Assembly (NCBI GenBank): GCA_965224105.1
Contig: CBDCYH010000002.1
Span: 1,302,001 to 1,366,000, forward strand
Direction: 5' to 3'
DNA length: 64,000 nucleotides
DNA from: CBDCYH01 sp965224105
GTDB taxonomy: Bacteria > Bacteroidota > Rhodothermia > Rhodothermales > JABDKH01
The position numbers and the translations under genes are program-made. This document shows positions 41,481 to 50,559 of this stretch, in pieces (the stretch's first letter is position 1; each line of letters begins with the position of its first letter). The notes under the pieces are model-generated. The model did not search any database. It saw only the letters and a program-made list of their open reading frames with translations, and was not told the origin of the DNA.

Positions 41481-43133
41481 ATGCGCCAATTCATCCCACT
41501 CCTCTTGATCGCTTTTCTCTGCGGATTCTCTGCACCGAACGCCGCTGCCCAGGATTCCGCATCATACGATGATCTCGTCCAACTATTTACCGATTGGCGG
41601 TCGTTCGAAAATCCGCCACTACTAAACGGCGCCCCGAACTACACCAAAGCGCGGTTCGACGAAGCGCAACCGGAGTTCTCCCGGCTGCAAGACCGATTGC
41701 AGGGTTTTGACATTTCGGAGTGGCCAGTCGAGCAACAGGTGGACTGGCATGTGATCCGCGCGGAAATGAACGGCTACGATTTCAACTACCGAATCCTCAA
41801 ACCATGGGAGCGCGACCCGGCATACTACCAGACCATCTGGGATCACCGCAGCGACGTCCCCGCACACGAAGGGCCCACCCATCACGCAATCCTCGAGTTG
41901 TGGACATACGACTTCCCGCTTTCGACCGACGAGACCGACCGCCTGCACCGCGAACTAAAAGTTATCGCGCCGTTGATGCGGCAGGCACAACAAAACCTTA
42001 CCGGGAATGCACGAGACCTGTGGACAGCGGGAATCAGAAACATAGAAACGCAATATCGCCAACTGGAAAAAATCGAGACACTGCTTGGGGATGATGCATC
42101 TGATTCAATGACCGAAACAATTGCGGATGCGAAATCGGCGACGCAGTCGCTGGTCGAGTGGCTCAAAGAACAGGCGCCATCAAAGATGGGACCATCCGGA
42201 ATGGGTCGGGATGCGTATACGTGGTACCTGCAACAGGTGCACTACGTCCCGCTAGACTGGGACGATGAAGTGAGGTTGTTGAAGCGTGAGTTGGACCGGT
42301 CGTGGTCGTCGCTGAAGCTTGAGGAGCAGCGCAATCGTGACCTGCCGCAACTTGACGATGCGTCTTCCCCGGAGGAATACAATGAGATGGCCGAAGGGGC
42401 CGTCCGCCGCATCATGGACTTTGTTCGCGACAAAGACATTTTCACGATCCGCCCGTACGACGAACCTGCGCTGCGCGCGCACATGGGTAGTTACGTCCCG
42501 GCAGAAGAAAGGAACTTCTTTCGGATTGCTTCCCACCTCGACCCCGCTCCGCTATTTACACATTTCTACCACTGGTGGGATCTGGCGCAGATGGATAACG
42601 AGCCACACGCGAGCCCCATCCGCCGTGGACCGGTGTTGTACAACATTTACGATAGCAGAAATGAGGGCACGGCCACCGGCGTCGAAGAGATGTTCATGCA
42701 CGCGGGACTGTACGACGACAGCCCTCGGTCGCGGGAGATCGTTTGGATAATGCTGGCGCAACGCGCGGCACGCGGACTCGGATCACTGTACGCCCACGCA
42801 AACGACATGACGATGGCGGAAGCCGGAACGGTTCACGTTGCCTGGACCCCGCGCGGGTGGATGACCAACGAGCCGGAGTTATTGCGTTTTGAGCAGCACC
42901 TTTACCTGCGCCAACCGGGGTACGGGACGAGTTATGTAACCGGAAAATATCTGCTGGAAAGATTGCTTGCCGTGTACACAAAGAAAATGGAAGAAGCCGG
43001 CGAAGCGTTTTCGATCTCGAAGTTCTTCGACGCATTGAACGGCGCCGGGAATATTCCGATCGCGCTGGTGCACTGGCAGCTGACGGGCGACGACACCGAC
43101 ATACAGAAAATCATGTCGGCGGCAACCGAGTGA
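41481..43133 (+). CDS. DUF885-family secreted protein
   Basis: 550 residues from the ATG at 41481, which opens a signal peptide (MRQFIPLLLIAFLCGFSAPNAAAQ). Resembles DUF885 family members, thought to be metallopeptidase-like: long helical body with WPVEQQVDWHVIRAEMNGYDFNYRIL, MGPSGMGRDAYTWYLQQVHYVPLDWDDEV, GTATGVEEMFMHAGLYDD and WTPRGWMTNEPELLRFEQHLYLRQPGYGTSYVTGK. An E-x-x-x-H arrangement (GVEEMFMHAG) may contribute zinc ligands. Activity unproven. Confidence 0.82.
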   Translation: MRQFIPLLLIAFLCGFSAPNAAAQDSASYDDLVQLFTDWRSFENPPLLNGAPNYTKARFDEAQPEFSRLQDRLQGFDISEWPVEQQVDWHVIRAEMNGYDFNYRILKPWERDPAYYQTIWDHRSDVPAHEGPTHHAILELWTYDFPLSTDETDRLHRELKVIAPLMRQAQQNLTGNARDLWTAGIRNIETQYRQLEKIETLLGDDASDSMTETIADAKSATQSLVEWLKEQAPSKMGPSGMGRDAYTWYLQQVHYVPLDWDDEVRLLKRELDRSWSSLKLEEQRNRDLPQLDDASSPEEYNEMAEGAVRRIMDFVRDKDIFTIRPYDEPALRAHMGSYVPAEERNFFRIASHLDPAPLFTHFYHWWDLAQMDNEPHASPIRRGPVLYNIYDSRNEGTATGVEEMFMHAGLYDDSPRSREIVWIMLAQRAARGLGSLYAHANDMTMAEAGTVHVAWTPRGWMTNEPELLRFEQHLYLRQPGYGTSYVTGKYLLERLLAVYTKKMEEAGEAFSISKFFDALNGAGNIPIALVHWQLTGDDTDIQKIMSAATE

Positions 43134-43421
43134 AACACTTCTGGTTTGGACCCCTTCCGTGCAACCTTGATGTTAAGATGCTGTCGGCCGGTGTCTATTT
43201 GCTGAACATCGATCCGCAGCGTGGGCAGCGCGTGACAAAACGCTTTGTTGTGGCTCGATGACGTGTTAACGTTTGCATTGTTTATTTCTGATTCTCCTCG
43301 CGTCGCGTCGCGATAGTCTGACTGCGATACGCCCGGTCGCTCTTGTACATTTTGACTTTCCCTGCCGGCTTCACGTAATTGGGGATACGTCCGCACGCTA
43401 CAAATATGGTTATCGGTTCTT

Positions 43422-44231
43422 ATGACTGTTAAAACGACCCTAGCTTGTCTACTACTGTTGTGCATCCCGTCTGTTGGTTTTGCTCAGGTACCAAAATATC
43501 AGAAGCAGGATGGAAGTCTGGTGTACAATGAGGTTACCATTTCCTTTGCGACGGTGATAGCTCCCCAGGGAGACATCGAGATGAAGTCCACACACGATGC
43601 CACAATAGAGTTATCGTTTGGGCCGGACGATAACGCAACGGCCGTCTACAAAGAGCTGTCACTGTCACTGGAATCACCACAGGGAATTATTGAGCCCGAT
43701 ACGGATATGGCGCTCGACAGCCCATTTATGTTGGTGTTTCCAAAAGATGGACGGGTACAAACGATCGAAGTCCCCGACTTTTCTGACGAGATATCTGCGG
43801 TGACAGACCTAAGTTTTCAGTTTTATGATTTTTTCCTTCCCCTCCCAGAGGTACCATTGTCACCGGCAACGACGTGGACGGATAGCCTGAAGCATACTGA
43901 TGACAATGAGACGTCGTGGACGCGGACGGAGTTTGTTGTGGTTGGCGATACGACAATCGGTGCTGATGTTGCGACTATCATTTCTTATGAATCGACAAGT
44001 AGGACGGAGTCGGAAAAACCAGGACCGGGACCTGGCATTACCACTCGCGCTGAGATTAACGGCGAAGAGACAGGCCAATTCTTTTTCTCTGTTGAGCGCG
44101 GGGTGCTCACTGGTCGGGAGCGTCAGGGCAGTCGTACGGGAACAATCGATTTTGTTGGTACACCGCAACCCGTCCAGATGGGTCACCAGTCGACCTACAG
44201 CAGCACGATTCGGCTACAATCTGATTTGTGA
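43422..44231 (+). CDS. Secreted protein of unknown function (DUF6263-like)
   Basis: 269 residues with signal peptide (MTVKTTLACLLLLCIPSVGFAQ). The mature protein is beta-rich (DGSLVYNEVTISFATVIAPQG, GTIDFVGTPQPVQMGHQSTYSSTIRL) and carries the internal phrase WTRTEFVVVGDTTIGADVATIISYESTSRTE, recalling DUF6263-like proteins. No activity known. Upstream 43134-43421 shows no feature I can support. Confidence 0.58.
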   Translation: MTVKTTLACLLLLCIPSVGFAQVPKYQKQDGSLVYNEVTISFATVIAPQGDIEMKSTHDATIELSFGPDDNATAVYKELSLSLESPQGIIEPDTDMALDSPFMLVFPKDGRVQTIEVPDFSDEISAVTDLSFQFYDFFLPLPEVPLSPATTWTDSLKHTDDNETSWTRTEFVVVGDTTIGADVATIISYESTSRTESEKPGPGPGITTRAEINGEETGQFFFSVERGVLTGRERQGSRTGTIDFVGTPQPVQMGHQSTYSSTIRLQSDL

Positions 44232-44360
44232 GATTCGCGGTACTTGTTCGCATGCGTTGCACCTCTTTGGCATCCAACAAGGAATATTTTCTTTACCAAC
44301 CGCAACAATTCGTCGATTTGTCTCGAAGAAAATGAACAAATGCAATCGACTCTATAGGTA

Positions 44361-45182
44361 ATGTCCGAACGAACGTTCTCAGAAAAAGAAATCCAAAGCT
44401 TGCTGGAGCGAGCAACCCAACTTCAGGCATCGAAAGAAAGCCGACCGGACCTTGGCCTCACCCTCGGTGAACTCGAGCAGATAGCGGCTGATGCGGGTAT
44501 CGAGCCTGAGTACTTGCGCGCTGCCGTTCGAGAGGCAGAATCGGGAATTGGTTTGAGGAATGTACACGGGCACACCAATACGCACGTGTTTGTAGAGCGG
44601 ACCGTCCCCGGTCATCTCACCGAACACGAGTGGCACGACGTTGTGCTGAGAGTGAGGAATCAGTTTACGAATGATTCGGCGGCTTCGTTTGGTCTTGGTG
44701 AGCTGTATACTCGTGGCACGATCGAACAGCTGGGCTCGACCCGCGAGTGGCGACACACAACTACATCTGGGATCACGACTTTGGTTTCTATTCGGTCAAG
44801 CGATGACATGCAGCATGTTCGCATTTCCCGTAGGGTTGGACTGGGTTCACCTCGCGCTGAGGGGATTGGTTACGGGCTGATTGCTTCCATGATTACGGCG
44901 TTTATTGCCGGAGCTGCCACCGACTCCGTTTGGATCCTTGCAATGGTACTCGTTTCCGCGATCATCCTGTTTGCTCCAACCATCGAGTGGCTCGATCGAC
45001 GCTGGCGCGCAAAGAAGCTAAGCGAAATCGAAGACGTAGCAGATGACATCGCGAGGATCGTCCACAACGAATCAGCAGAAGAAGAAGGGAATGTTGGCAA
45101 TCCCGCGATCTCGCTGGATACTCTGCCGGACGCAGAGGATACACAGGATGGGCAGCGACGGGCGAATCGATTGCGTGAGTGA
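44361..45182 (+). CDS. Two-helix membrane protein with N-terminal helical domain
   Basis: 273 residues. N-terminal cytoplasmic helices with GLTLGELEQIAADAGIEPEYLRAAVREAE, a pattern found in several membrane proteins of this bacterial group, a middle alpha/beta part, then two adjacent transmembrane helices (GLIASMITAFIAGAATD, VWILAMVLVSAIILFAPTIEWL) and an acidic tail. Function unknown. Confidence 0.6.
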   Translation: MSERTFSEKEIQSLLERATQLQASKESRPDLGLTLGELEQIAADAGIEPEYLRAAVREAESGIGLRNVHGHTNTHVFVERTVPGHLTEHEWHDVVLRVRNQFTNDSAASFGLGELYTRGTIEQLGSTREWRHTTTSGITTLVSIRSSDDMQHVRISRRVGLGSPRAEGIGYGLIASMITAFIAGAATDSVWILAMVLVSAIILFAPTIEWLDRRWRAKKLSEIEDVADDIARIVHNESAEEEGNVGNPAISLDTLPDAEDTQDGQRRANRLRE

Positions 45183-45337
45183 TTGCGATGTGGAAGGCCA
45201 ATATTCTGGCTAGCGTTACCTACTAGGACCATGAACATCGTCGCGAGCATGGGTCCATCGAGTATGGTGAGAAAGATGCTGGTGCTGCTAGAGTAGCAAT
45301 AGTCGATGGGCCGCCCGGCAGGAACGCTTGATGATGC

Positions 45338-45865
45338 TTATGTTCTCACCGTATTTCCCGGCAACAGGTCTTCCAGAAAGAACGCCGCCAGTTCTGCGCG
45401 ACCATTAAGACCTGATTTCTGGTAAACTTCTCCAGCATGTTGCCTCACCGTCCGTTCACTACGATTAGTAATGCGCGCAATCTCCTTGTGACTGAATCCT
45501 TTGATTAGGTACATCGCGATCTCTTTCTCGGTACGCGTTAGTCTCCAGTCGTCAAACTGGGCCTGAATTGCAGTTCCAAGCCCATCCAGAAAAACCTGCG
45601 CACGCTTTCTCCATTTTTCCGCTTCAACACCAGATTCGGACAATTGTGCGCTTGTTTTGGAAATGGTAACCATGTTGTTCCGGATCCGGACGAACAGGAG
45701 GACGAAGGCTACTCCGCTCCCGACAAATATTGCACCCTCGATTAGCAGGTGGATACGAGACTCGCCTGCGAGACTATCGGACATCAGGTCTATCACTGTT
45801 GCCGTACCGGTAAACAAAAGAAGTAGAGCTAAAAAAACATCTTGTTTGTCGATTGATCTCCTCAT
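45338..45865 (-). CDS. Membrane-bound LuxR-family regulator
   Basis: 175 residues from the ATG at 45865. Two transmembrane helices (QDVFLALLLLFTGTATVIDL and LLIEGAIFVGSGVAFVLLFV), then a LuxR HTH: RLTRTEKEIAMYLIKGFSHKEIARITNRSERTVRQHAGEVYQKSGLNGRAELAAFFLEDLL. Membrane-anchored LuxR proteins are uncommon; transcription from the membrane or release by proteolysis are possible. Divergent from the DUF2231-like gene at 45999, a candidate target. Confidence 0.82.
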   Translation of the reverse strand: MRRSIDKQDVFLALLLLFTGTATVIDLMSDSLAGESRIHLLIEGAIFVGSGVAFVLLFVRIRNNMVTISKTSAQLSESGVEAEKWRKRAQVFLDGLGTAIQAQFDDWRLTRTEKEIAMYLIKGFSHKEIARITNRSERTVRQHAGEVYQKSGLNGRAELAAFFLEDLLPGNTVRT

Positions 45866-45998
45866 TTCGAAATCGCACCCGAATTTTGCATCCCGCAAAT
45901 GACGGAAAAGCCAATTGCCGAACTAAAATAAGTCATTTGACTGATGCACCGCGGCGCAGGTGAGTGTACCATGCCAATTAACAATTCGAGACGATACT

Positions 45999-46493
45999 AT
46001 GTTAAGCGGTGCACAACTCCACCTTTTGACCAATCATATTCCCATTGTTGGGATCCCATTCATACTCGCCTTGCTGGGGTACGGTCTTTTGCGAAATAGT
46101 GACGAAGTTCTGCGCCTAAGTATGTATGCGCTCGTCGTTGTTGGCTTTTTGTCTGTGCCTGCTTTCCTGAGTGGCGAGAAGGCGGAACACATGATTGAGA
46201 ATCAGACCGGTGTATCGGAAGTGTACCTCGAGGCACACGAAGAAGCAGCCGAAGTAGCTTTTTGGTTTCTTGAGGCCCTCGCGGTGCTTACCTTAATTGG
46301 GCTGATGCTGCTGAGAGGTCCCAAACCAATCCCCAGGTGGATGGGAGTGGCGGTCTTGGTTGGTCTTCTGATCTCCGGAGCCCTAATGGTAAGGGTCGGG
46401 CACCTTGGTGGAAAAATTAATCATCCGGAAATCCGATCAGGCCAGACTGAGACTCCTCCGGATGAAGAGTTTTACGAAAATGATGATGACTGA
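45999..46493 (+). CDS. DUF2231-like membrane protein
   Basis: 164 residues from the ATG at 45999 (MLSGAQLHLLTNHIPIVGIPFILALLGYGLL). About four helices. LHLLTNHIPIVG with two histidines in the first helix, later YLEAHEEAAEVAFWFLEA and MVRVGHLGGKINHPEI, resemble DUF2231 proteins that may bind haem. Acidic C-terminus. Separated by 133 bp from the divergent LuxR gene. Confidence 0.7.
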   Translation: MLSGAQLHLLTNHIPIVGIPFILALLGYGLLRNSDEVLRLSMYALVVVGFLSVPAFLSGEKAEHMIENQTGVSEVYLEAHEEAAEVAFWFLEALAVLTLIGLMLLRGPKPIPRWMGVAVLVGLLISGALMVRVGHLGGKINHPEIRSGQTETPPDEEFYENDDD

Positions 46494-46657
46494 TCTCAGT
46501 TACGTGCGACAATCGACGTTGCCCGACGGGTTGGGTCACCATGATCAACTCGTGCCAATTTTGGACCCGCTTTTTACCCCATGCGTCCCGCACAAATCTG
46601 ATGGACTCTCATCCAGCTACATGCTATATTAGCAGCACTATGCTATAAATACTGCAT

Positions 46658-47935
46658 GTGCCAATGACGGACTGTCGGTCTCCAAAACGCAATTCAACAA
46701 ACCAATATCAGTGGTCCGGGTTTTTGGTTGCTGCGATTCTGTTGATGTGCCCCGGATGCGGAGGATCCAGCAAGCCTGAAACAGCAGGCCTCCCCCACGA
46801 TGCTGGTACCCAATCAATCATTACCCCGGAAAAACTCAGCCAGTTTGAGCGCGAGCTCGAAGCGTTGGCAGACTCCAACTCCGTACCCGGTCTGTCTGCC
46901 GCGATTGTTCACAACCAACAAGTGATCTGGTCCAGTGGCTTCGGCTTCGCCGACCGCGAGAATCAGATCCCCGCCACACCGGATACTCCTTATCGCTTGG
47001 CTTCGGTGTCCAAAACGTTCGCTGCAATCGTTCTAATGCAACTAGTCGACGAGGACAAACTTACCCTCGACACACCGATGAACGCATTCACCCTCCATCC
47101 ATGGTTCGAACCGGATTCGTGGTCGGGCGCGCATTTTCCGGAGCGCTACGACGAGGCGCCGATCACCGTACGACATGTGCTCAGCCATACTAGCGAAAGC
47201 ACTCCGCCAGGTGCGTCGTACAGCTACAACGGTAACATCTTCGCAGATCTCACCTGGGTGGTCGAGGACGCAACAAACATGTCATATCCAGATGTGTTGC
47301 GCTCGCGTATCCTGCAACCGCTCAATATGACGCGCACACTTCCTGGTCATCTGGTTCCGTGGCGGCAAGATCTCATCGACGAATTACCTGTCGTGTACAA
47401 CGTCGAAGGAGGTGTCTCAGCGCCTGCCACGTATCCTGGGTTTGGTATCGAACCCGGACGAGACATTACGCCATGGAAACTGGAGCCAGCGTTTCGGCTC
47501 AGTGAGAAGGGCTATACGTCGCGTCAGGCTTTCCTTGGTGAATCCTACACTCCACTGTCCTCGGGCAACACGGCTTCGGGCGTGATCTCGACTGTGCTTG
47601 ATCTTGCCAAGTTGGACGTCGCGCTGGACAACAATACGCTAATCTCAGAAGCGAGCAAGAACACACTCTTTACGGCACATCAAACACCAGACGGAGAGAC
47701 GCTACCCTACGGTCTTGGTTGGTTTGTTGAAGAACACCTCGGCACAAAACTCATCTGGCACTACGGATGGTACCCGCCGGTAATCTCAGCACTTTATCTC
47801 AAGGTCCCGGACAATGAGATCACGCTGCTACTACTTTCCAACAGTGATCGCTTAAGTGCAGATTATTCCTGGACCGCGCAGGGTGTTCAGGCGTCCCCCT
47901 ATGCGCGGTTGTTCCTGGAGCGTTTTGTGTTTTAG
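46658..47935 (+). CDS. Serine hydrolase, beta-lactamase/class C-type lipoprotein
   Basis: 425 residues (an ATG two codons later is equally possible). Lipobox MCPGC near residue 33. Catalytic Ser-x-x-Lys in LASVSKTFAAIV, Tyr-x-Asn in SYSYNGNIF, and HYGW near the end in place of the KTG box. Such periplasmic enzymes are mainly esterases or D-aminopeptidases; antibiotic resistance is not implied. Confidence 0.88.
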   Translation: MPMTDCRSPKRNSTNQYQWSGFLVAAILLMCPGCGGSSKPETAGLPHDAGTQSIITPEKLSQFERELEALADSNSVPGLSAAIVHNQQVIWSSGFGFADRENQIPATPDTPYRLASVSKTFAAIVLMQLVDEDKLTLDTPMNAFTLHPWFEPDSWSGAHFPERYDEAPITVRHVLSHTSESTPPGASYSYNGNIFADLTWVVEDATNMSYPDVLRSRILQPLNMTRTLPGHLVPWRQDLIDELPVVYNVEGGVSAPATYPGFGIEPGRDITPWKLEPAFRLSEKGYTSRQAFLGESYTPLSSGNTASGVISTVLDLAKLDVALDNNTLISEASKNTLFTAHQTPDGETLPYGLGWFVEEHLGTKLIWHYGWYPPVISALYLKVPDNEITLLLLSNSDRLSADYSWTAQGVQASPYARLFLERFVF

Positions 47936-48060
47936 CGGTCGGTCGCATCCCAGACCCAGTCGCAGCCCTCGATTGACTTAACACGTTCGTTTTACTTACT
48001 TGCGAAAGGAGTCCAGATTGGCAGAGCATAACCAGATACCGATGTCGACTACCAAGGCAA

Positions 48061-48420
48061 ATGTTCGAAGACATCTTTGACATTTCAGCAGACGTTCGTT
48101 ACGTGGCTCTATATAAAAGAGGCGACCTAACCTTGCGCGAGCGACCTGGAATCAGCAACACGAGCTCGTCCGAATCCGATCGCTTCGAGGAGCTCCTTGT
48201 AAATCCCACAATTCTGAAACTCGTCTCGCAACGCGGAAACATCGACTGCGGTGGCCTCGAGTACATTCTCATTCGCTATGGCAATTTCTTTCAGTTCGTA
48301 ACGCAACTCGACTCCGGTCACATTTCGGTGGCAATCAACCCATCTGCAAACACTCTCGACATAGTCGAAGGCATCCGTTCGTACATTGAGCGATACATTA
48401 GTTCACAGACTAACGACTAA
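48061..48420 (+). CDS. Small hypothetical protein (longin/roadblock-like)
   Basis: 119 residues, cytoplasmic. Pattern DRFEELLVNPTILKLVSQRGNIDCGGLEYILIRYGNFFQFVTQLDSGHISVAINP resembles the roadblock/LC7-like fold of small signalling proteins, without certain assignment. It is 20 bases upstream of the epimerase gene and probably in one operon. Confidence 0.5.
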   Translation: MFEDIFDISADVRYVALYKRGDLTLRERPGISNTSSSESDRFEELLVNPTILKLVSQRGNIDCGGLEYILIRYGNFFQFVTQLDSGHISVAINPSANTLDIVEGIRSYIERYISSQTND

Positions 48421-48440
48421 CCCTACGATCGTCACCCTAA

Positions 48441-49397
48441 ATGAACATCGTAATTCCCGGCGGCTCCGGACAGGTGGGATGTAGCCTCGCACGCGCATTC
48501 GAAGCCAATGGTCATAACGTAACCATCCTCTCTCGATCACCGGCGCCATCCCCACAATGGAAAACACTTACCTGGGATGGAAAGAACCTCGGGCCGTGGG
48601 TCAGCTGCTTTGATCACGCGGATGTGGTGATCAACATGGCCGGGCGCAGTGTTAATTGCCGTTACAACGCTTCCAACCGCGCGCAAATGATGGACTCCCG
48701 AATTGATTCAACCCGCGTTGTGGGACAAGCGATCCAATCAGTAAAACATCCGCCGCCACTCTGGCTCCAGGCCAGCACCGCCACGATATACGCGCACCGG
48801 TTTGACGCGTCCAACGACGAACGGACCGGCCAGATAGGAGGCAACGAACCCAGAGCACCCGAGAAATGGAACTTCAGCATCAGCATCGCTAAAGCCTGGG
48901 AGAACGAGCTGGACAAAGCCGACACGCCCAATACGCGAAAAGTGAAACTCCGATCTGCGATGACGATGAGCGCAGACAAAGGGGGCATCTTCGCAACGCT
49001 ACTCAACCTGGTTCGACGCGGACTGGGTGGGACATCCGGCAACGGCAGGCAATATGTATCCTGGATCCACGAACGAGATTTCATCAACGCCATCAATTGG
49101 ATCATCAGCCGAGAACATCTTGATGGCGCGCTGAACCTGTCGTCTCCACACCCTCTGCCGAACCGCGAGTTCATGCGTATCCTCCGAAACACGTGGGGAG
49201 CACCTATTGGACTACCCGCGACAGCCCTCATGCTTGAAATCGGTGCCGTTTTTATGCGTACCGAGACAGAGCTTATCCTGAAAAGCCGCCGCGTGGTTCC
49301 AACCCGCCTGCTGGACGATGGGTTTAGTTTTCAGTTTCCCGAATGGGAGCAGGCCGCAGAAGATCTGTGCCAGCAGTGGCGAGCACGCCAGAGTTGA
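48441..49397 (+). CDS. TIGR01777-family epimerase
   Basis: 318 residues. N-terminal NAD(P)-binding motif MNIVIPGGSGQVGCSLARAF (extended SDR), NMAGRSVNCRYNASNR, then LWLQASTATIYAHRF, ISIAKAWENELD and a final LLDDGFSFQFPEWEQAAEDLC, all typical of TIGR01777 proteins. These resemble nucleotide-sugar epimerases but no substrate is established. Confidence 0.9.
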   Translation: MNIVIPGGSGQVGCSLARAFEANGHNVTILSRSPAPSPQWKTLTWDGKNLGPWVSCFDHADVVINMAGRSVNCRYNASNRAQMMDSRIDSTRVVGQAIQSVKHPPPLWLQASTATIYAHRFDASNDERTGQIGGNEPRAPEKWNFSISIAKAWENELDKADTPNTRKVKLRSAMTMSADKGGIFATLLNLVRRGLGGTSGNGRQYVSWIHERDFINAINWIISREHLDGALNLSSPHPLPNREFMRILRNTWGAPIGLPATALMLEIGAVFMRTETELILKSRRVVPTRLLDDGFSFQFPEWEQAAEDLCQQWRARQS

Positions 49398-49460
49398 ACC
49401 AACTCCCGCGCTGACTTAGATTTCAGGCGCGACCCAGTCACCAAGAATCCCCCACCGACC

Positions 49461-50444
49461 ATGAGACTCCTTGTCCTCGCTTGTCTATTTATGTTGCTGG
49501 CCGCTTGCAACGACACAACTCCGATTGTCGAGACCATTGCGGTCGACCACACCATCACCGCGGAAAACACGCATAACAAATGGAGTCAGACGATCCCACC
49601 CATCTTGACTGTTGACTCCGGTGCGGTGATTGATGCCTTTCTTGTCGAAGCATCGGGTGGTCTTGTTACAACAGAATCGACGGCGGATGATATCGCATCG
49701 ATTGCCGCCGCCAGTCCGTTCCACGCGCTGACCGGACCAGTGTACGTTCGTGACGCAGAGCCGGGGGATGTCCTCGCTGTAACCCTGCACACGATCGAAG
49801 TGCAGGACTGGGGGTGGTCGGCTGTCTTTCCAGGTTTTGGTTTTTTGGCTGATGAATTCGACGAACCGTTCATGAAAATTTTTGAGTTTGAGCCAGGAGA
49901 TACGGAGGCTGACTTTGGCAATGGGATTACCATTCCGTTTCGACCTTTCCCCGGCGTGATGGGAGTAGCTCCGGCAACCGATTCGCTCCTCTCAACAATT
50001 CCTCCTCGTGCGAACGGAGGCAACATGGATGACAAAGATCTGGTCGAGGGTACCACTGCGTACTTCCCGGTCTTTGTGGACGGCGCTCTGTTTTCTCTCG
50101 GGGATCCGCACGTGGTGCAGGGAGACGGCGAGGTGTCGGGGACCGCAATCGAGGGTTCGCTGCGTACTGTCTACGAAATCAATCTCATCAAGGGTGGCCG
50201 CGACATTCCATCGCCGCAGTATGAGTCTGCAGACCACTATTCGGTGACCGGGTACGGGGTTACCATTGATGATGCGGCCAGAATGGCAACGCGCGCCATG
50301 ATCGACTACATCGTATCCGAAACAGACCTGACCCGCACCGAGGCGTACGTGTTTGCGTCGCTTTCGGCAGATCTAAAGATCGCGGAGACGGTCGACATCC
50401 CACACATGCTGGTGACAATGCGTATACCCAAAGATCTGTTTTAG
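49461..50444 (+). CDS. Acetamidase/formamidase-family lipoprotein
   Basis: 327 residues. Lipobox LLAAC at Cys17. Family landmarks: GPVYVRDAEPGDVLAVTLHTIEVQDWGW, PFPGVMGVAPA, RANGGNMDDKDLVEGTTAYFPVFVDGALFSLGDPHVVQGDGEVSGTAIE, which hold the metal and substrate site of this amidase family. A periplasmic form may hydrolyse short amides as a nitrogen source. Ends 115 bp before the polysaccharide locus. Confidence 0.88.
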   Translation: MRLLVLACLFMLLAACNDTTPIVETIAVDHTITAENTHNKWSQTIPPILTVDSGAVIDAFLVEASGGLVTTESTADDIASIAAASPFHALTGPVYVRDAEPGDVLAVTLHTIEVQDWGWSAVFPGFGFLADEFDEPFMKIFEFEPGDTEADFGNGITIPFRPFPGVMGVAPATDSLLSTIPPRANGGNMDDKDLVEGTTAYFPVFVDGALFSLGDPHVVQGDGEVSGTAIEGSLRTVYEINLIKGGRDIPSPQYESADHYSVTGYGVTIDDAARMATRAMIDYIVSETDLTRTEAYVFASLSADLKIAETVDIPHMLVTMRIPKDLF

Positions 50445-50559
50445 AGACTCCGCTGTCAGTGTAATCCACTGATGGGATCCACCTTGCCTGCGCAGAACCT
50501 ATCATTTACTTTCAAGCAATCTGCAGCAGTCATCAGCCGTCCCACGCAACTCGCGTTCT

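Noticed and set aside
43134..43421. Hidden gene in the 288-bp gap
   Set aside because: No start with a coherent frame or a recognised RNA structure was seen; left unannotated.
46658..47935. Antibiotic-resistance beta-lactamase
   Set aside because: The protein is a long class C-type serine hydrolase lipoprotein without the KTG box; esterase or peptidase function is more likely.
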